Positions 9,196-17,966 of a stretch of DNA of 32,103 nucleotides are shown here, one piece after another. Below the pieces are notes generated by a model. The model was not told the origin of the DNA. It made no database searches and was given only the letters and a program-made list of their open reading frames with translations. This DNA is from Candidatus Hydrogenedentota bacterium (GTDB taxonomy: Bacteria > Hydrogenedentota > Hydrogenedentia > Hydrogenedentales > CAILVY01). A program made the translations under genes and the position numbers. The stretch is from positions 1-32,103 of the forward strand of contig JAKQOG010000019.1 in assembly GCA_029565395.1 (NCBI GenBank), read 5' to 3'. The first letter of the stretch is position 1. Each line of letters begins with the position of its first letter.

Positions 9196-9701
9196 GCAGC
9201 CCCTTTCGGCTTGCGGAAAATGCCCCATTGCGCCACTACACCCGCGCGCCGCAGTTCGAGCATCTCGAAGAACGGAATTTCCTTGAAATCAATGAGATGA
9301 TCGTGAGGACTCCCCCGGCGTTGGTTTAATCCCAGTGTTTCCAGTATTTTGCACAACCAATCCCATCGTGGGTGGGGCGATGTGATCATAAGCAGTCCTC
9401 CGGGTGCCAGTACATCATACATCGCCTGAAAACAATCCACATGTTCCACCACTTCAAACGCTAGCACGGCGTCAAATGCCTCTCCTTGAATCCCCAAATC
9501 CCTCCAGTTCCGGATATCCCCCACCATATCCGCCGGAGGGTGGAGATCCATACCGGTATAGCGGGTCCAGCCGTTTTCACGCAGGTAGCGGCCCACCCAC
9601 CCGTCGCCGCAGCCCACTTCCAGGATACGGCTGTCTTTAGGGAGACGGCTCAGAAAAAAGCGGCACTTTCCGTGCCGCACTATCGTGCTCAACCATGGCA
9701 T
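9192..9701 (-). CDS. Class I SAM-dependent methyltransferase
   Basis: 169 residues from the ATG at 9701. A TTG at 9713 is an alternative that would add four residues, and neither has a strong ribosome binding site. The SAM-binding motif I is [15 protein letters not shown], followed by the acidic residue at YTGMDLHPP, motif II-like [13 protein letters not shown] and a post-motif [13 protein letters not shown]. These identify a Methyltransf_11/23-type enzyme. The C-terminal third ([16 protein letters not shown]) resembles enzymes that act on sugars or lipid-linked substrates, but the acceptor cannot be assigned. The stop overlaps the start of the FAD oxidoreductase, so the two are translationally coupled. 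The gap to the upstream propeller gene is about 30 bp. Confidence 0.85.
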   Translation of the reverse strand: MPWLSTIVRHGKCRFFLSRLPKDSRILEVGCGDGWVGRYLRENGWTRYTGMDLHPPADMVGDIRNWRDLGIQGEAFDAVLAFEVVEHVDCFQAMYDVLAPGGLLMITSPHPRWDWLCKILETLGLNQRRGSPHDHLIDFKEIPFFEMLELRRAGVVAQWGIFRKPKGAA

Positions 9702-9730
9702 GGACTGTCTCAATTCTAATCTCTATAGCC

Positions 9731-12583
9731 TCATGTCAGCGGCACGGGTGCGCCCATGCCGAAGGCGTCAAGAAGTATCACCGCCTGCGTGTTGGGCGGC
9801 AGGACGGTTCCTGGCGGAATAGTCAGCGTGAGCGATGCCAGATTGCCCTGAATATCCGTTGTCGTGTTTATTGTACCGGCATAATCCAGGAACACCGCTT
9901 CATTTTTATCCATATCAATCAAACATATCGCCGGACGATGTTCCGAAACGTGATATGTCGCGCCAGCGTCAAGTTCAAATTGCGCACGCACCATTCCCGG
10001 ACGCTCTTCCGCGGGCAAATGCCCTTCCGCCGATGCCAGGCGGATGCCCTGCGGGAGCGTGGAAGCGCCGCCGTCATACGGGCGCGTGATGAACGTCCCC
10101 GACACCACCAGTTTCTCCGCGACATTGGTTCCCAGCCCCGACAAAACACACATGGGACCATAGGTGGGAATAGACAAGATATCCGCCTCCGCATACGCAG
10201 TGGCGCCCGGCTGCGCCACACGATCCGGACTGAATTGCGCGCGGAAATCCAGCAGGCGGAATGGTATCCGCACATTCATCGCATTCAAGGCAAAGTTCTG
10301 ATTCGTAAAGATGAACTGATCGCCATAGTACCGTGCATTGAGCGGCGTTATGATCTCCGGCTTTGGACTGATTTTCAGGGTGCCGTCCGGAGCATGCTGC
10401 GCGCTTACCATCCAAAACACCGCCTTCCCCATGTGGGTGCTGTCCGGGGGGGTAATCAATACGGGAGATACAATACAATCAAATGAATCAAACCCGATTT
10501 GATTGTAACTGGGCATCATGGAAGGCAAGGATACCGCCAGCCGCGTCCACTCGAATGCCTGGGCCCGTTCGGGAGTAATCGTGAATGGCGGCCTCACCGT
10601 ATTGGTCATTCCAATGCGGAACAGAAACGTGTTGCTGAATTCTCCTGCGGGCTCTCCGCCTAGGGTGAGATTGCCGATATCCAGGCCATTCAAAAGATAG
10701 CTTCCGGATATTTTGATCCGGTATTCAGACCCGCCCTTAAGAAAGCCGTTTGGAATAATATGCACGTAATGCCCGTCTGCCGACACTTCCAAACGGTGGT
10801 CAAAAGCAGGAATGCTTTCTACAGTCAGCAGATTCTCCGCCATGCGCGCATCAATGGTCTGGTCTTTATCTCTCACAATGAGCCGGAAGGTTAATAATGG
10901 GGCGGCAGGAATGGTTTGTGGCGCATGGGTGAGCGTGGTGCCGCCTGAAGTCATATAGAACAGCCCCGTGGCGGAATTGGGCAGGTCCTCGTTGGGTTTA
11001 GCGGAACACCGCGCATCGGTGGAGGCATTTAATGGATAATCATAAGGCACATACCAAAGATAGCCCTGTTCCCCGGCGATATATACCCCCGTTTTGCCCA
11101 AGGCGGGGGAGCCATTGAGATCGTTGCGATCACGAAGTTCAGGGTCGTTTAATGTCGTGTCAAACGACCACCGGCGGGTGCCGTTCAAGGCATTGAGGGC
11201 GTAGAGTTTTCCGTTCCCGCTCCCAAAATATACAATCTCGCCGCCTTCCGGGGCCGGGCCCAATGCCGGAGAAGATCGAATGGGATCGCCCGTATCAAAT
11301 GTCCAACGCAGGTGGCCTTGGGGGTCGAGGGAGTAGAAAATTCCGTCGGCGGACCCAAAGTATAGCGCCGCGGTGTTGCCTTCCTTGTCAGCGCCCAAAG
11401 CCGCCGAGGAATAGATGTGATCGCCCGTCTTAAAAGTCCATTTGGTTTTGCCGGTGACAGCTTCCAGAGCATAAAAGTAGCTGTCAAACGACCCTATATA
11501 CAAGGTTCCATCCGAGCCAATGGCGGCCGAGGCCGCCACCGGACCCAACGTATATTTGCTCCAGCGTTCCTTGCCATCCGGGGCCACCCGCCGCACCTTC
11601 AGATCCAGCGACCCCCAATAAATTGAACCATCATCTCCGAAGGCCGCATTAGACCAGCAGTTATTCCGTGTGGGATAGTTCCACCGAACCGTTCCATCGG
11701 GATTAATCGCGTAATAATTCCAATTCGTATTGCCGGCGTATAGCGCTCCGTCATAACCAATCGTTACATTGCCCTCCCACCAATTGATATATCCCCTCCC
11801 TGGCAGGGCGGAGGCGTCAAACTTCCACACTACACGGTCGGCGGGATTGGCAATGTCCACACTCGTTTTCAGGTGATACATGAATCCATCCCCAGAAATG
11901 AAGGTAATGGTTCCGTCCGAATGCAAAGCGGCAGCCGAGTCGATGATCTCGCCCGTGGTAAAACGCCAACGTTCCGTGCCGTCGGCCTGGACCGCATAAA
12001 ATGAACGGTCCGCTGAGCCGATATACACCACGCCTTCCGCATCGATCACCGGCGTGGAAAAAATGCCTTTGCCTGTTTTGAAACTCCACGGTGTGTCGCC
12101 TTGATATTGGCCCGTGATCGGGCTGTGTCCTGAGTTCCGGTGATCCCGCCGGAACAAAGGCCAAGGGGACTCGGCTTGCACTGGTACCTCATATCCATTC
12201 GGCTGCGAAGAAAGCCCGGCCATGCGAATGATATAACAGAACGGTTTGGATGGCCAGTCGAAGAAGCCCATGTGCTTCACCACACGAATGTAGCCGCCGG
12301 AAACAGCATCTTCCGGCAATGTCACTTTAATGCGTTTTTCCGTCCACTCTTGAACGGAAGCAATACTCGTTTTTTCATCGTGGATAAACTCGATCCGGCT
12401 GCCTTCTCCCTCGCCGAAGGCACGTCCTTCGATGTGTGCCGGTTCACCGGACACCAATAACGGCACCCGTTGAATCTCAGGATGAATCAGGACATACGCC
12501 TGACGCCACGATATAACCGAGATCACCGCTATCCAGAGATATGGGTGCATTAAAAGCTTTACTAACCGCCTCATACCGCACAT
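9731..12583 (-). CDS. Membrane-anchored PQQ-type beta-propeller protein with IPT-like and C-terminal beta domains
   Basis: 950 residues. ATG at 12583 has AAGGA very close (2-nt gap); the in-frame ATG at 12574 is spaced better and may be the true start. A signal anchor lies at about residues 8-33. Residues 40-103 resemble an IPT/TIG immunoglobulin-like domain. Residues about 140-520 are a run of PQQ/BamB-type propeller blades with the recurring pattern SSAALGxDGTLYIGSxDxxFYALxAxTGxxxW. A further Ig-like beta domain (SbsA-like) lies at about 590-670, followed by a large beta-rich C-terminus without a recognisable family. Enzymatic PQQ-dehydrogenase residues are not evident, so a binding or assembly role outside the membrane is more likely. 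It sits 7 bp downstream of the REC-kinase gene and is therefore probably co-transcribed with it, which could make it a sensory or effector partner. Confidence 0.75.
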   Translation of the reverse strand: MCGMRRLVKLLMHPYLWIAVISVISWRQAYVLIHPEIQRVPLLVSGEPAHIEGRAFGEGEGSRIEFIHDEKTSIASVQEWTEKRIKVTLPEDAVSGGYIRVVKHMGFFDWPSKPFCYIIRMAGLSSQPNGYEVPVQAESPWPLFRRDHRNSGHSPITGQYQGDTPWSFKTGKGIFSTPVIDAEGVVYIGSADRSFYAVQADGTERWRFTTGEIIDSAAALHSDGTITFISGDGFMYHLKTSVDIANPADRVVWKFDASALPGRGYINWWEGNVTIGYDGALYAGNTNWNYYAINPDGTVRWNYPTRNNCWSNAAFGDDGSIYWGSLDLKVRRVAPDGKERWSKYTLGPVAASAAIGSDGTLYIGSFDSYFYALEAVTGKTKWTFKTGDHIYSSAALGADKEGNTAALYFGSADGIFYSLDPQGHLRWTFDTGDPIRSSPALGPAPEGGEIVYFGSGNGKLYALNALNGTRRWSFDTTLNDPELRDRNDLNGSPALGKTGVYIAGEQGYLWYVPYDYPLNASTDARCSAKPNEDLPNSATGLFYMTSGGTTLTHAPQTIPAAPLLTFRLIVRDKDQTIDARMAENLLTVESIPAFDHRLEVSADGHYVHIIPNGFLKGGSEYRIKISGSYLLNGLDIGNLTLGGEPAGEFSNTFLFRIGMTNTVRPPFTITPERAQAFEWTRLAVSLPSMMPSYNQIGFDSFDCIVSPVLITPPDSTHMGKAVFWMVSAQHAPDGTLKISPKPEIITPLNARYYGDQFIFTNQNFALNAMNVRIPFRLLDFRAQFSPDRVAQPGATAYAEADILSIPTYGPMCVLSGLGTNVAEKLVVSGTFITRPYDGGASTLPQGIRLASAEGHLPAEERPGMVRAQFELDAGATYHVSEHRPAICLIDMDKNEAVFLDYAGTINTTTDIQGNLASLTLTIPPGTVLPPNTQAVILLDAFGMGAPVPLT

Positions 12584-12590
12584 ATTCCTT

Positions 12591-13718
12591 TCAGACTACC
12601 GCATCCCTCAGGGTAACCGTAAACGTGCTGCCCACATCCGGTTGACTGGTCACGGTGATATCGCCATTGTATAGGGACGTTATCTTTTTCAATATCGAAA
12701 GTCCCAGGCCGCTCCCTAGAATATTCTTCGTCTTGGCATTCTTGATGCGCACAAACTCGCCAAACAACTTGGCGCTTTCCTCGGACGTCATCCCGATCCC
12801 CGTATCTGCAACATGTATGGTAACCATATCCCCTTCACGCCGCACCGTTACGTCCACCCGCCCATTATCCTTATTATACTTTACCGCATTTGATACCAGG
12901 TTGTTCATTACAATTTCGAGTTCCGCACGGTCCGCCTTCAGACGCACCGGCGCGTCGCAATGCAGCGCCAGGGCGATTCCATGGCTGGCCGCTTCCGGCG
13001 CCACGGTATCCAAAGCCATCTGTGCTGTCTCCGCAACATTATTCTCCACCACTTCCCGCTTCTTCTCTCCGGATTCAATGCGGGTCAAGTCCAGCAAGTC
13101 CCCGATCATTTTGCGCATGTATTCCGTTCGGACCAGGCACCGCTGCATCAATTGCTCCGTCACCTTGGGATCGTCGCCTGCGGTGCCGTCGCGCACGATA
13201 TGCAGATATCCCTCTATGGCGTTGATTGGCGCTTTCAATTCATGCGCCAGCACGGAAATGAATTGAAAGCGAACCTTGCGTTTCTCGGCCGCCAGTTCCT
13301 TCGCATGCTGCGCCACCACCCGGTGCTCCGTGGCCTTGCGCACGGTATTCTTCAATTCGCCCGGCGTGAACGGCTTGGGTAGAAAATCATAGGCGCCCTG
13401 CTTTGTCGCCCGCACTGCAGTCTCTATCGAGGCATACGCCGTGATCATGATGGTCAGCATATCCAGATTCATGGAATCGAGTTGGTCTAGGAGTTCAAGC
13501 CCGCTGATCCCCGGAAGTTTGTTGTCGAGGAGAAGTATATGCGGCGGCGCGGTATGGATGATCTCCAGCGCCTGTTCCGCGCTCTCCGCTTGCGTGACTT
13601 CAAACTGCACTTCCTTGCCGAAATCCGCAATCGTAACCGTAAACCCGCGCAACACCCGCGCCACACCCGCGCGAATGCCCAGTTCATCGTCCACCACTAA
13701 AATCTTGAATACGTCCAC
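12591..13718 (-). CDS. Receiver-histidine kinase protein (REC-HisKA-HATPase_c)
   Basis: 375 residues from a GTG start at 13718, fixed by a strong GGAGGTG eight bases upstream. The receiver domain spans residues 4-127: acidic pair D10/D11, phospho-acceptor D65 in LLLDNKLPG, T93 and K115 (PKPF). A HisKA dimerisation helix follows at about 150-215 with phospho-histidine H159 (LAHELKAPIN). HATPase_c spans about 255-372, with the N box (MNNLVSNAVKYN, 271-282), G1 (DTGIGM, 305-310) and G2 (GSGLGL, 335-340). There is no membrane segment and no DNA-binding domain, so it is a cytoplasmic relay kinase able to receive a phosphate at D65 and pass one from H159. A second histidine kinase is encoded 86 bp upstream, and a free-standing-type receiver is fused to HoxW across the divergent promoter. 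Both are plausible partners. Confidence 0.88.
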   Translation of the reverse strand: MDVFKILVVDDELGIRAGVARVLRGFTVTIADFGKEVQFEVTQAESAEQALEIIHTAPPHILLLDNKLPGISGLELLDQLDSMNLDMLTIMITAYASIETAVRATKQGAYDFLPKPFTPGELKNTVRKATEHRVVAQHAKELAAEKRKVRFQFISVLAHELKAPINAIEGYLHIVRDGTAGDDPKVTEQLMQRCLVRTEYMRKMIGDLLDLTRIESGEKKREVVENNVAETAQMALDTVAPEAASHGIALALHCDAPVRLKADRAELEIVMNNLVSNAVKYNKDNGRVDVTVRREGDMVTIHVADTGIGMTSEESAKLFGEFVRIKNAKTKNILGSGLGLSILKKITSLYNGDITVTSQPDVGSTFTVTLRDAVV

Positions 13719-13804
13719 GGCGTTTCACCTCCGCTGCGCGCGACACTTTCACTCCCCGCACATGAGCGTGATTCTAGCGCATACCGTTAATGAATTTCCT
13801 GTTC

Positions 13805-15850
13805 TCATTGTTGCGCTGCGGAGACCGAGTCTATCGGGGGCAATTGCGCGGCCCCATGAGGTGCGCCATTGCGAGGCAACGATACTAAAAACGTAGTTCC
13901 CGTGGGGCCGGTATGGGGATCATTATTGGACTCCACCTGGATGTTCCCCTGGTGCATTTTCACGATGCCATACGTCACCGCAAGACCCATCCCCGTTCCC
14001 TTGCCGATGGCCTTCGTCGTGAAAAAAGGCTCAAATATCTTCGCCAGATTTTCCTTGGATATTCCAATCCCCGTATCGGATATCGTTATTCGCGCTTCAT
14101 CTGCGTCTCCCGCCGTCGTTAATGTCAGCACACCCCCCTGCGGCATCGCATGGCACGCATTGGTGACCAGATTGTTCACCACCTGAGTGATCTGATCCGC
14201 ATCTATTTCCACCATCGGATCGTTCATTTCATGGATCACACGCACTTGAACCTCATCGGGAATGGGCAAAAGCTTCAACGCATCCTCCACCAGCTTCCGC
14301 ATATTGGTCTCCTGCAGCGCCGCCCGGTTTTGCCGTGCAAACTGCAATAAACCCGATACGATCTTCTTGCACCGGTCCGCCTGCGCTGCAATAAGCTCCA
14401 AATCCTCCTTCAATTCCGGCGTCTTCCCATATTCTTCCAACAGCATGTGCGCGAACATCAACACCACCCCCAGCGGATTGTTCAATTCATGGGCGATTCC
14501 CGCCGCAAGCTGCCCCATGCTCGCCAACTTCTCCGCCTGCATCAAGATCTCCTGCGTATGCGCCAGCTTGTCCTTCGATATCGCCAGATTTTGAACCGTC
14601 TCCCGAAGCTTGTCTATGGTGTACGGCAGGCACATCTCACTTTCCGCAAGCCCCTTGTATATCGCCACCGCATGATCCCGGCACGTTTCGTATCCGCACG
14701 CCCCGCAATTCAACTCGTCTTCCGCCCTCCGCTTCCCCAAACGCAGAAGAATTGCGGATAACTCCTCATCCGGCGGATCCGGCCTCCGCTGATCCCGAAC
14801 TTCGTAGACCCGCGATAAATCCAGATCCGAATACAACGCCATCTCCCGGTGCCACTGAGCCTCATCGCCATTTGTCATCCGGTCCAGAACATAATTGCTT
14901 ACCCGGCTCCGCCGCCGGAATAGCGGATCCCGGTTGGTCACCCCTGCACCCATTATGCAGCCCTTGCATGCCAGCACCTCGATCAGTTTCGGACTCCAGT
15001 TCCCACAATAAAACTCCTTGAGGGCTTCCACAAAACTCGTTCGCCCATCCGCCACCACCACCTCGCTGGTCGCAAGGTTCTCTGGAATCCCGGCTGCCTG
15101 CAAAAGCCCCTTGCTGATTGGAAACAACCCCCCTTGACGCGCCAACGGCGGATCAAAATCCCCCGGAACCACCTTTTCGGGAGAAATCGGCAATAGACGA
15201 AGCATCCTCCGCAATTCCAAAAACGTAAGCACCGCATCCACCTCCCCCGTCGTCAGGGCCTCTTCCTTTTTGGCGATGCATGGCCCGATAAAGACAATCT
15301 TCACGTTTTCGCCGTAACAACGTTTGACCACCCGCGCCATTGCAATCATCGGCGACACCACCGGCGCCAACGCATCTACTAAATCCGGATAATACAACTC
15401 CACATACGCCACCACTGCCGGGCACGTTGTCGCGATGTAATGGAGATCCGTTTCTGCATCCACCAATTGCTGATATGCCCGCGCCACCAAATCCGCCCCA
15501 AATCCCACCTCCGTCACATAGCGAAATCCCATCGCGCGAAGCATCCCCACCAGCGATTGATAATCCCAATCTACGAACTCAGCCGGAAAACTCGGCGCCA
15601 ATAACGCCGCCACTGGAGCAGTTCCGTCCAATAATTGTGCCACCTCACCTGTGGAGTCGTATACTCCTTTGGCATCCTGGGAACAAACCCGGACACAATT
15701 CCCGCAGCCTATGCATCGCTCCGGCATCACTTCCGCCTGAGACTCCACAATACGTATCGCTTTTGCAGGACACTCCCGTACGCATGCATAACATACCCGG
15801 CATCGCTCGCGAAGCGTCCGAACCAGCGGTATATGCGGCAGGTCTTTCAT
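13805..15850 (-). CDS. [FeFe]-hydrogenase-like iron-sulfur sensor histidine kinase (HydS/HsfB-like)
   Basis: 681 residues. Residues 17-56 form a 2[4Fe-4S] ferredoxin domain (C17, C20, C23, C27 and C46, C49, C52, C56). Residues about 75-325 match the [FeFe]-hydrogenase large-subunit C-terminal domain, with motif L1 as TTCP (C143), L2 as GPCIAKKEE (C191) and L3 as EVLACKGC (C295, C298). A further Fe-S motif, CGACGYETC, lies at 382-390 with C407 downstream. A short coiled coil (about 411-445) leads into HisKA (H454 in GIAHELNNPL) and HATPase_c (N box 559-564, DTGIGI 592-597, GTGMGL 618-623). There is no PAS domain. All four H-domain cysteines are kept, but the proton-transfer Cys before C143 is Thr, and L3 is one residue shorter than in catalytic enzymes. 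This fits a sensor rather than a catalyst. It lies divergent to the hox operon; whether it binds a full H-cluster is not shown. Confidence 0.85.
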   Translation of the reverse strand: MKDLPHIPLVRTLRERCRVCYACVRECPAKAIRIVESQAEVMPERCIGCGNCVRVCSQDAKGVYDSTGEVAQLLDGTAPVAALLAPSFPAEFVDWDYQSLVGMLRAMGFRYVTEVGFGADLVARAYQQLVDAETDLHYIATTCPAVVAYVELYYPDLVDALAPVVSPMIAMARVVKRCYGENVKIVFIGPCIAKKEEALTTGEVDAVLTFLELRRMLRLLPISPEKVVPGDFDPPLARQGGLFPISKGLLQAAGIPENLATSEVVVADGRTSFVEALKEFYCGNWSPKLIEVLACKGCIMGAGVTNRDPLFRRRSRVSNYVLDRMTNGDEAQWHREMALYSDLDLSRVYEVRDQRRPDPPDEELSAILLRLGKRRAEDELNCGACGYETCRDHAVAIYKGLAESEMCLPYTIDKLRETVQNLAISKDKLAHTQEILMQAEKLASMGQLAAGIAHELNNPLGVVLMFAHMLLEEYGKTPELKEDLELIAAQADRCKKIVSGLLQFARQNRAALQETNMRKLVEDALKLLPIPDEVQVRVIHEMNDPMVEIDADQITQVVNNLVTNACHAMPQGGVLTLTTAGDADEARITISDTGIGISKENLAKIFEPFFTTKAIGKGTGMGLAVTYGIVKMHQGNIQVESNNDPHTGPTGTTFLVSLPRNGAPHGAAQLPPIDSVSAAQQ

Positions 15851-15882
15851 AGGGTGCCTATTTTACCGCATTTTTTTTCTTC

Positions 15883-15911
15883 TTGCATCTTTTTTTACCG
15901 TTCGGTATAAT
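15883..15911 (+). promoter_or_regulatory. Candidate hox operon promoter
   Basis: TTGCAT (15883-15888), 17-bp spacer, perfect TATAAT (15906-15911). It predicts a leader of about 275 nt before hoxF. The -10 lies inside the inverted repeat, so a bound repressor would block it. Confidence 0.55.
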
Positions 15912-15922
15912 AACGAACGGTA
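15896..15922. promoter_or_regulatory. Perfect 9-bp inverted repeat, candidate shared operator
   Basis: TACCGTTCG (15896-15904) and its exact reverse complement CGAACGGTA (15914-15922) flank a 9-nt spacer that contains the -10 hexamers of candidate promoters in both directions. Arms about 18 bp apart centre to centre fit a homodimeric repressor. A TACCGTT half-site (13782-13788) recurs upstream of the REC-kinase gene. No DNA-binding regulator is encoded in the window. Confidence 0.6.
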
Positions 15923-15935
15923 GGTAGGTTTTTAA
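15907..15935 (-). promoter_or_regulatory. Candidate back-to-back promoter of the sensor kinase cluster
   Basis: On the minus strand TTAAAA (15935-15930), 17-bp spacer, TATTAT (15912-15907). The predicted start near 15900 gives a ~50-nt leader to the ATG at 15850. The -10 overlaps the hox -10 on the other strand. The -35 is weak. Confidence 0.35.
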
Positions 15936-16193
15936 CTGAGAATTCAACCAAATACCCGCCGAAATTGGATATTTGAACCCTATAAAATAGTAGTTTGCTT
16001 TCCTTAAAGGAAATGAGGTATAAACACCCCCTGCAAATAAACCATGAAAATTGAAGAAGTTTGGACGCCAAGCATACGTGAGTTATAACGATACGTGGTA
16101 AGTGGTTGCAGATCCTGGTCAGTGTGGTTCCAAGGAATGTGAACCCTGGTTCGGACTACGGATCGGCTACCTGGGAATAGTGGAGGTAATAGT
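15923..16193 (+). other. Long structured leader region of the hox operon
   Basis: No ORF is supportable here. A 15-bp palindrome TTTCCTTAAAGGAAA lies at 15999-16013. Near the start codon, GGTTC (16126-16130) can pair with GAACC (16141-16145), which can alternatively pair with GGTTC (16148-16152), and GATCC (16111-16115) can pair with GGATC (16160-16164) to enclose both. The strong ribosome binding site GGAGGT (16182-16187) follows. It does not match any riboswitch class that I recognise. Confidence 0.35.
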
Positions 16194-17966
16194 ATGGCAG
16201 AGAATCAAGCGAGTGTCATCCGCCAGATTGTGGATCAATTTGGCAAGGACCGGTCCCGGCTGATGAATATTGTCCGGGCGGTTCACGTTAAGCTCGGATA
16301 TCTCTCCGAGGAAAGCATCGGCCAAATCGCGGAAGCCCTTGGGATTCACCGGGTGGAAGTACGCGATATGGTCAGTTTCTACGCCTTTTTATCCCGGAAA
16401 CCCACCGGCAAAACCGTAATTCGGCTATGCAACGCGGTGGTGGAACGGATGAAAGGCGCAGACCAGGTCGGAGAGGCCTTTAAGAAAGCCTTGGGCATTT
16501 CTTTTGGGCAAACCACCCCGGACGGCAAGGTCACGCTGGAACATACCTCGTGCATCGGACTGTCCGATCAAGCCCCCAATGCGTTGGTGAACGGAGTCCC
16601 CATCACCAACCTCTCCCCCAAAGATGTGCCTATGATTGTCAAGGCCATCCGGGATGGTGAGGATCTCCTGAATTTGCCCCAGGCGGAAGTCGATCTGAAT
16701 GTCCGCAAAACGGGCGATGTGATTTTCGCCCCCATGGAACGCGGTGCGGCCCTCCGCAAGGCCATCAGCATAACCCCGGAAGGCGTCATCAACGAAATCA
16801 ACAAGGCCCGCCTGCGCGGACGCGGCGGCGCTGGCTTTCCCACCGCCATGAAATGGGATTTCTGCCGCAAAGCCCAGGGAGAGGCGCACTATCTGGTATG
16901 CAATGCCGACGAGGGCGAACCCGGCACCTTTAAGGATCGGGCAATTCTCTCGGAGTGCGCGGATCTGCTGTTTGAAGGCATGACACTCGCAGGGTATGCC
17001 ATTGGCGCAAAGGAAGGCATCCTTTATCTTCGCGCCGAATATGAATACATGCTCAGCAAACTGGAGCGGATGCTCGCCAAACGCCGGCATCTTGGTTTGC
17101 TGGGAGAAAATATTTGCGGCCTGGAAGGGTTCACCTTCGATATCCGCATTCAGATGGGCGCCGGCGCGTATATCTGCGGTGAAGAATCGGCCCTGATCGA
17201 ATCCGCGGAAGGAAAACGCGGCGCTCCGCGCGACCGTCCGCCGTTCCCAGTGCAGGTCGGCTATATGGGCCAGCCCACGTCGGTAAACAACGTGGAAACC
17301 CTCTGCTGTGCCGCGCGAATCCTGGAAAAAGGCGGCGAATGGTTCTCCAAAATCGGCACCAAAGACTCCACGGGCACTAAACTGCTCAGCATTTCCGGAG
17401 ATTGTGAACACCCCGGCATCTATGAAGTGGAGTATGGGATCACCGTCGCGAAAATGCTGGCAATGGCCGGTGCGGAAGACACCCAGGCCGTGCAGGTGGG
17501 CGGCCCCTCAGGACGCTGTCTGGCCCCCAAAGATTTCGGGCGCGGTATTTCCTTTGAAGATTTGCCCACGGGCGGTTCCATCATCATCTTTGGCAAAAAT
17601 CGCGACCTGCTCGAATGCATGCGCCAATTCACGGAGTTCTTCGTTGAAGAATCCTGCGGATGGTGTGCGCCCTGCCGGGTAGGGACGACCCTGTTGCTGA
17701 AGAAACTGGAGAAAGTATTGGAAGGCCATGGAACACGCCGGGATCTCGAAGAATTGGAAAGCATTGGAAAAACCGTGAAAACGATGAGCCGGTGCGGGCT
17801 CGGGCAGACGGCGGCCAATCCTGTTCTGACCACCCTGAGTGGATTTGCCGGCCTCTATGAAGCCCGCATAAAGAGTGAGGATTACATTCCTTCCTTCGAC
17901 CTGGAAAAGGCGATGGAAGCCGGACTGAAAGCGGCCAACCGCACGCTGGAAGGAGTACATGCATGA
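16194..17966 (+). CDS. hoxF: NAD-reducing [NiFe] hydrogenase, diaphorase subunit HoxF
   Basis: 590 residues, ATG at 16194 with GGAGGT six bases upstream. It carries the NAD(H)/FMN diaphorase site of group 3d soluble hydrogenase and moves electrons between NAD and the hydrogenase module. Residues 1-155 are a NuoE-like domain, and about 165-575 a NuoF-like domain: FMN site GRGGAGFPTAMKW (209-221) and NADEGEPGTF (237-246), the NADH-site GAYICGEESALIE (324-336), and [4Fe-4S] ligands C488, C491, C494 and C534. In the NuoE part only C79 and C120 of the usual four [2Fe-2S] cysteines remain (E84 and S124 at the other positions). As I recall, Ralstonia-type HoxF has the same pattern (CIGLSDQ), so this marks the HoxFUYH type without a separate HoxE and is not a sign of decay. 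It overlaps hoxU by 4 bases. Confidence 0.95.
   Translation: MAENQASVIRQIVDQFGKDRSRLMNIVRAVHVKLGYLSEESIGQIAEALGIHRVEVRDMVSFYAFLSRKPTGKTVIRLCNAVVERMKGADQVGEAFKKALGISFGQTTPDGKVTLEHTSCIGLSDQAPNALVNGVPITNLSPKDVPMIVKAIRDGEDLLNLPQAEVDLNVRKTGDVIFAPMERGAALRKAISITPEGVINEINKARLRGRGGAGFPTAMKWDFCRKAQGEAHYLVCNADEGEPGTFKDRAILSECADLLFEGMTLAGYAIGAKEGILYLRAEYEYMLSKLERMLAKRRHLGLLGENICGLEGFTFDIRIQMGAGAYICGEESALIESAEGKRGAPRDRPPFPVQVGYMGQPTSVNNVETLCCAARILEKGGEWFSKIGTKDSTGTKLLSISGDCEHPGIYEVEYGITVAKMLAMAGAEDTQAVQVGGPSGRCLAPKDFGRGISFEDLPTGGSIIIFGKNRDLLECMRQFTEFFVEESCGWCAPCRVGTTLLLKKLEKVLEGHGTRRDLEELESIGKTVKTMSRCGLGQTAANPVLTTLSGFAGLYEARIKSEDYIPSFDLEKAMEAGLKAANRTLEGVHA

Noticed and set aside
9695..10486. 263-residue plus-strand ORF over the propeller gene
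   Set aside because: Arg/His-rich shadow translation with no signal of a real protein.
16096..16110. Sigma-54 promoter (TGG...TTGCA) upstream of hoxF
   Set aside because: The spacing between the GG and GC elements is one base short, and sigma-54 spacing is strict.
16428..16566. Loss of two of four [2Fe-2S] cysteines in the NuoE part of HoxF as a sign of decay
   Set aside because: The same pattern (CN...E and CIGLSDQ) is, as I recall, shared by Ralstonia-type HoxF, so it is a family trait.
16425..17411. 328-residue ORF antisense to hoxF
   Set aside because: It is a shadow of a strongly coding frame, with no recognisable domain.
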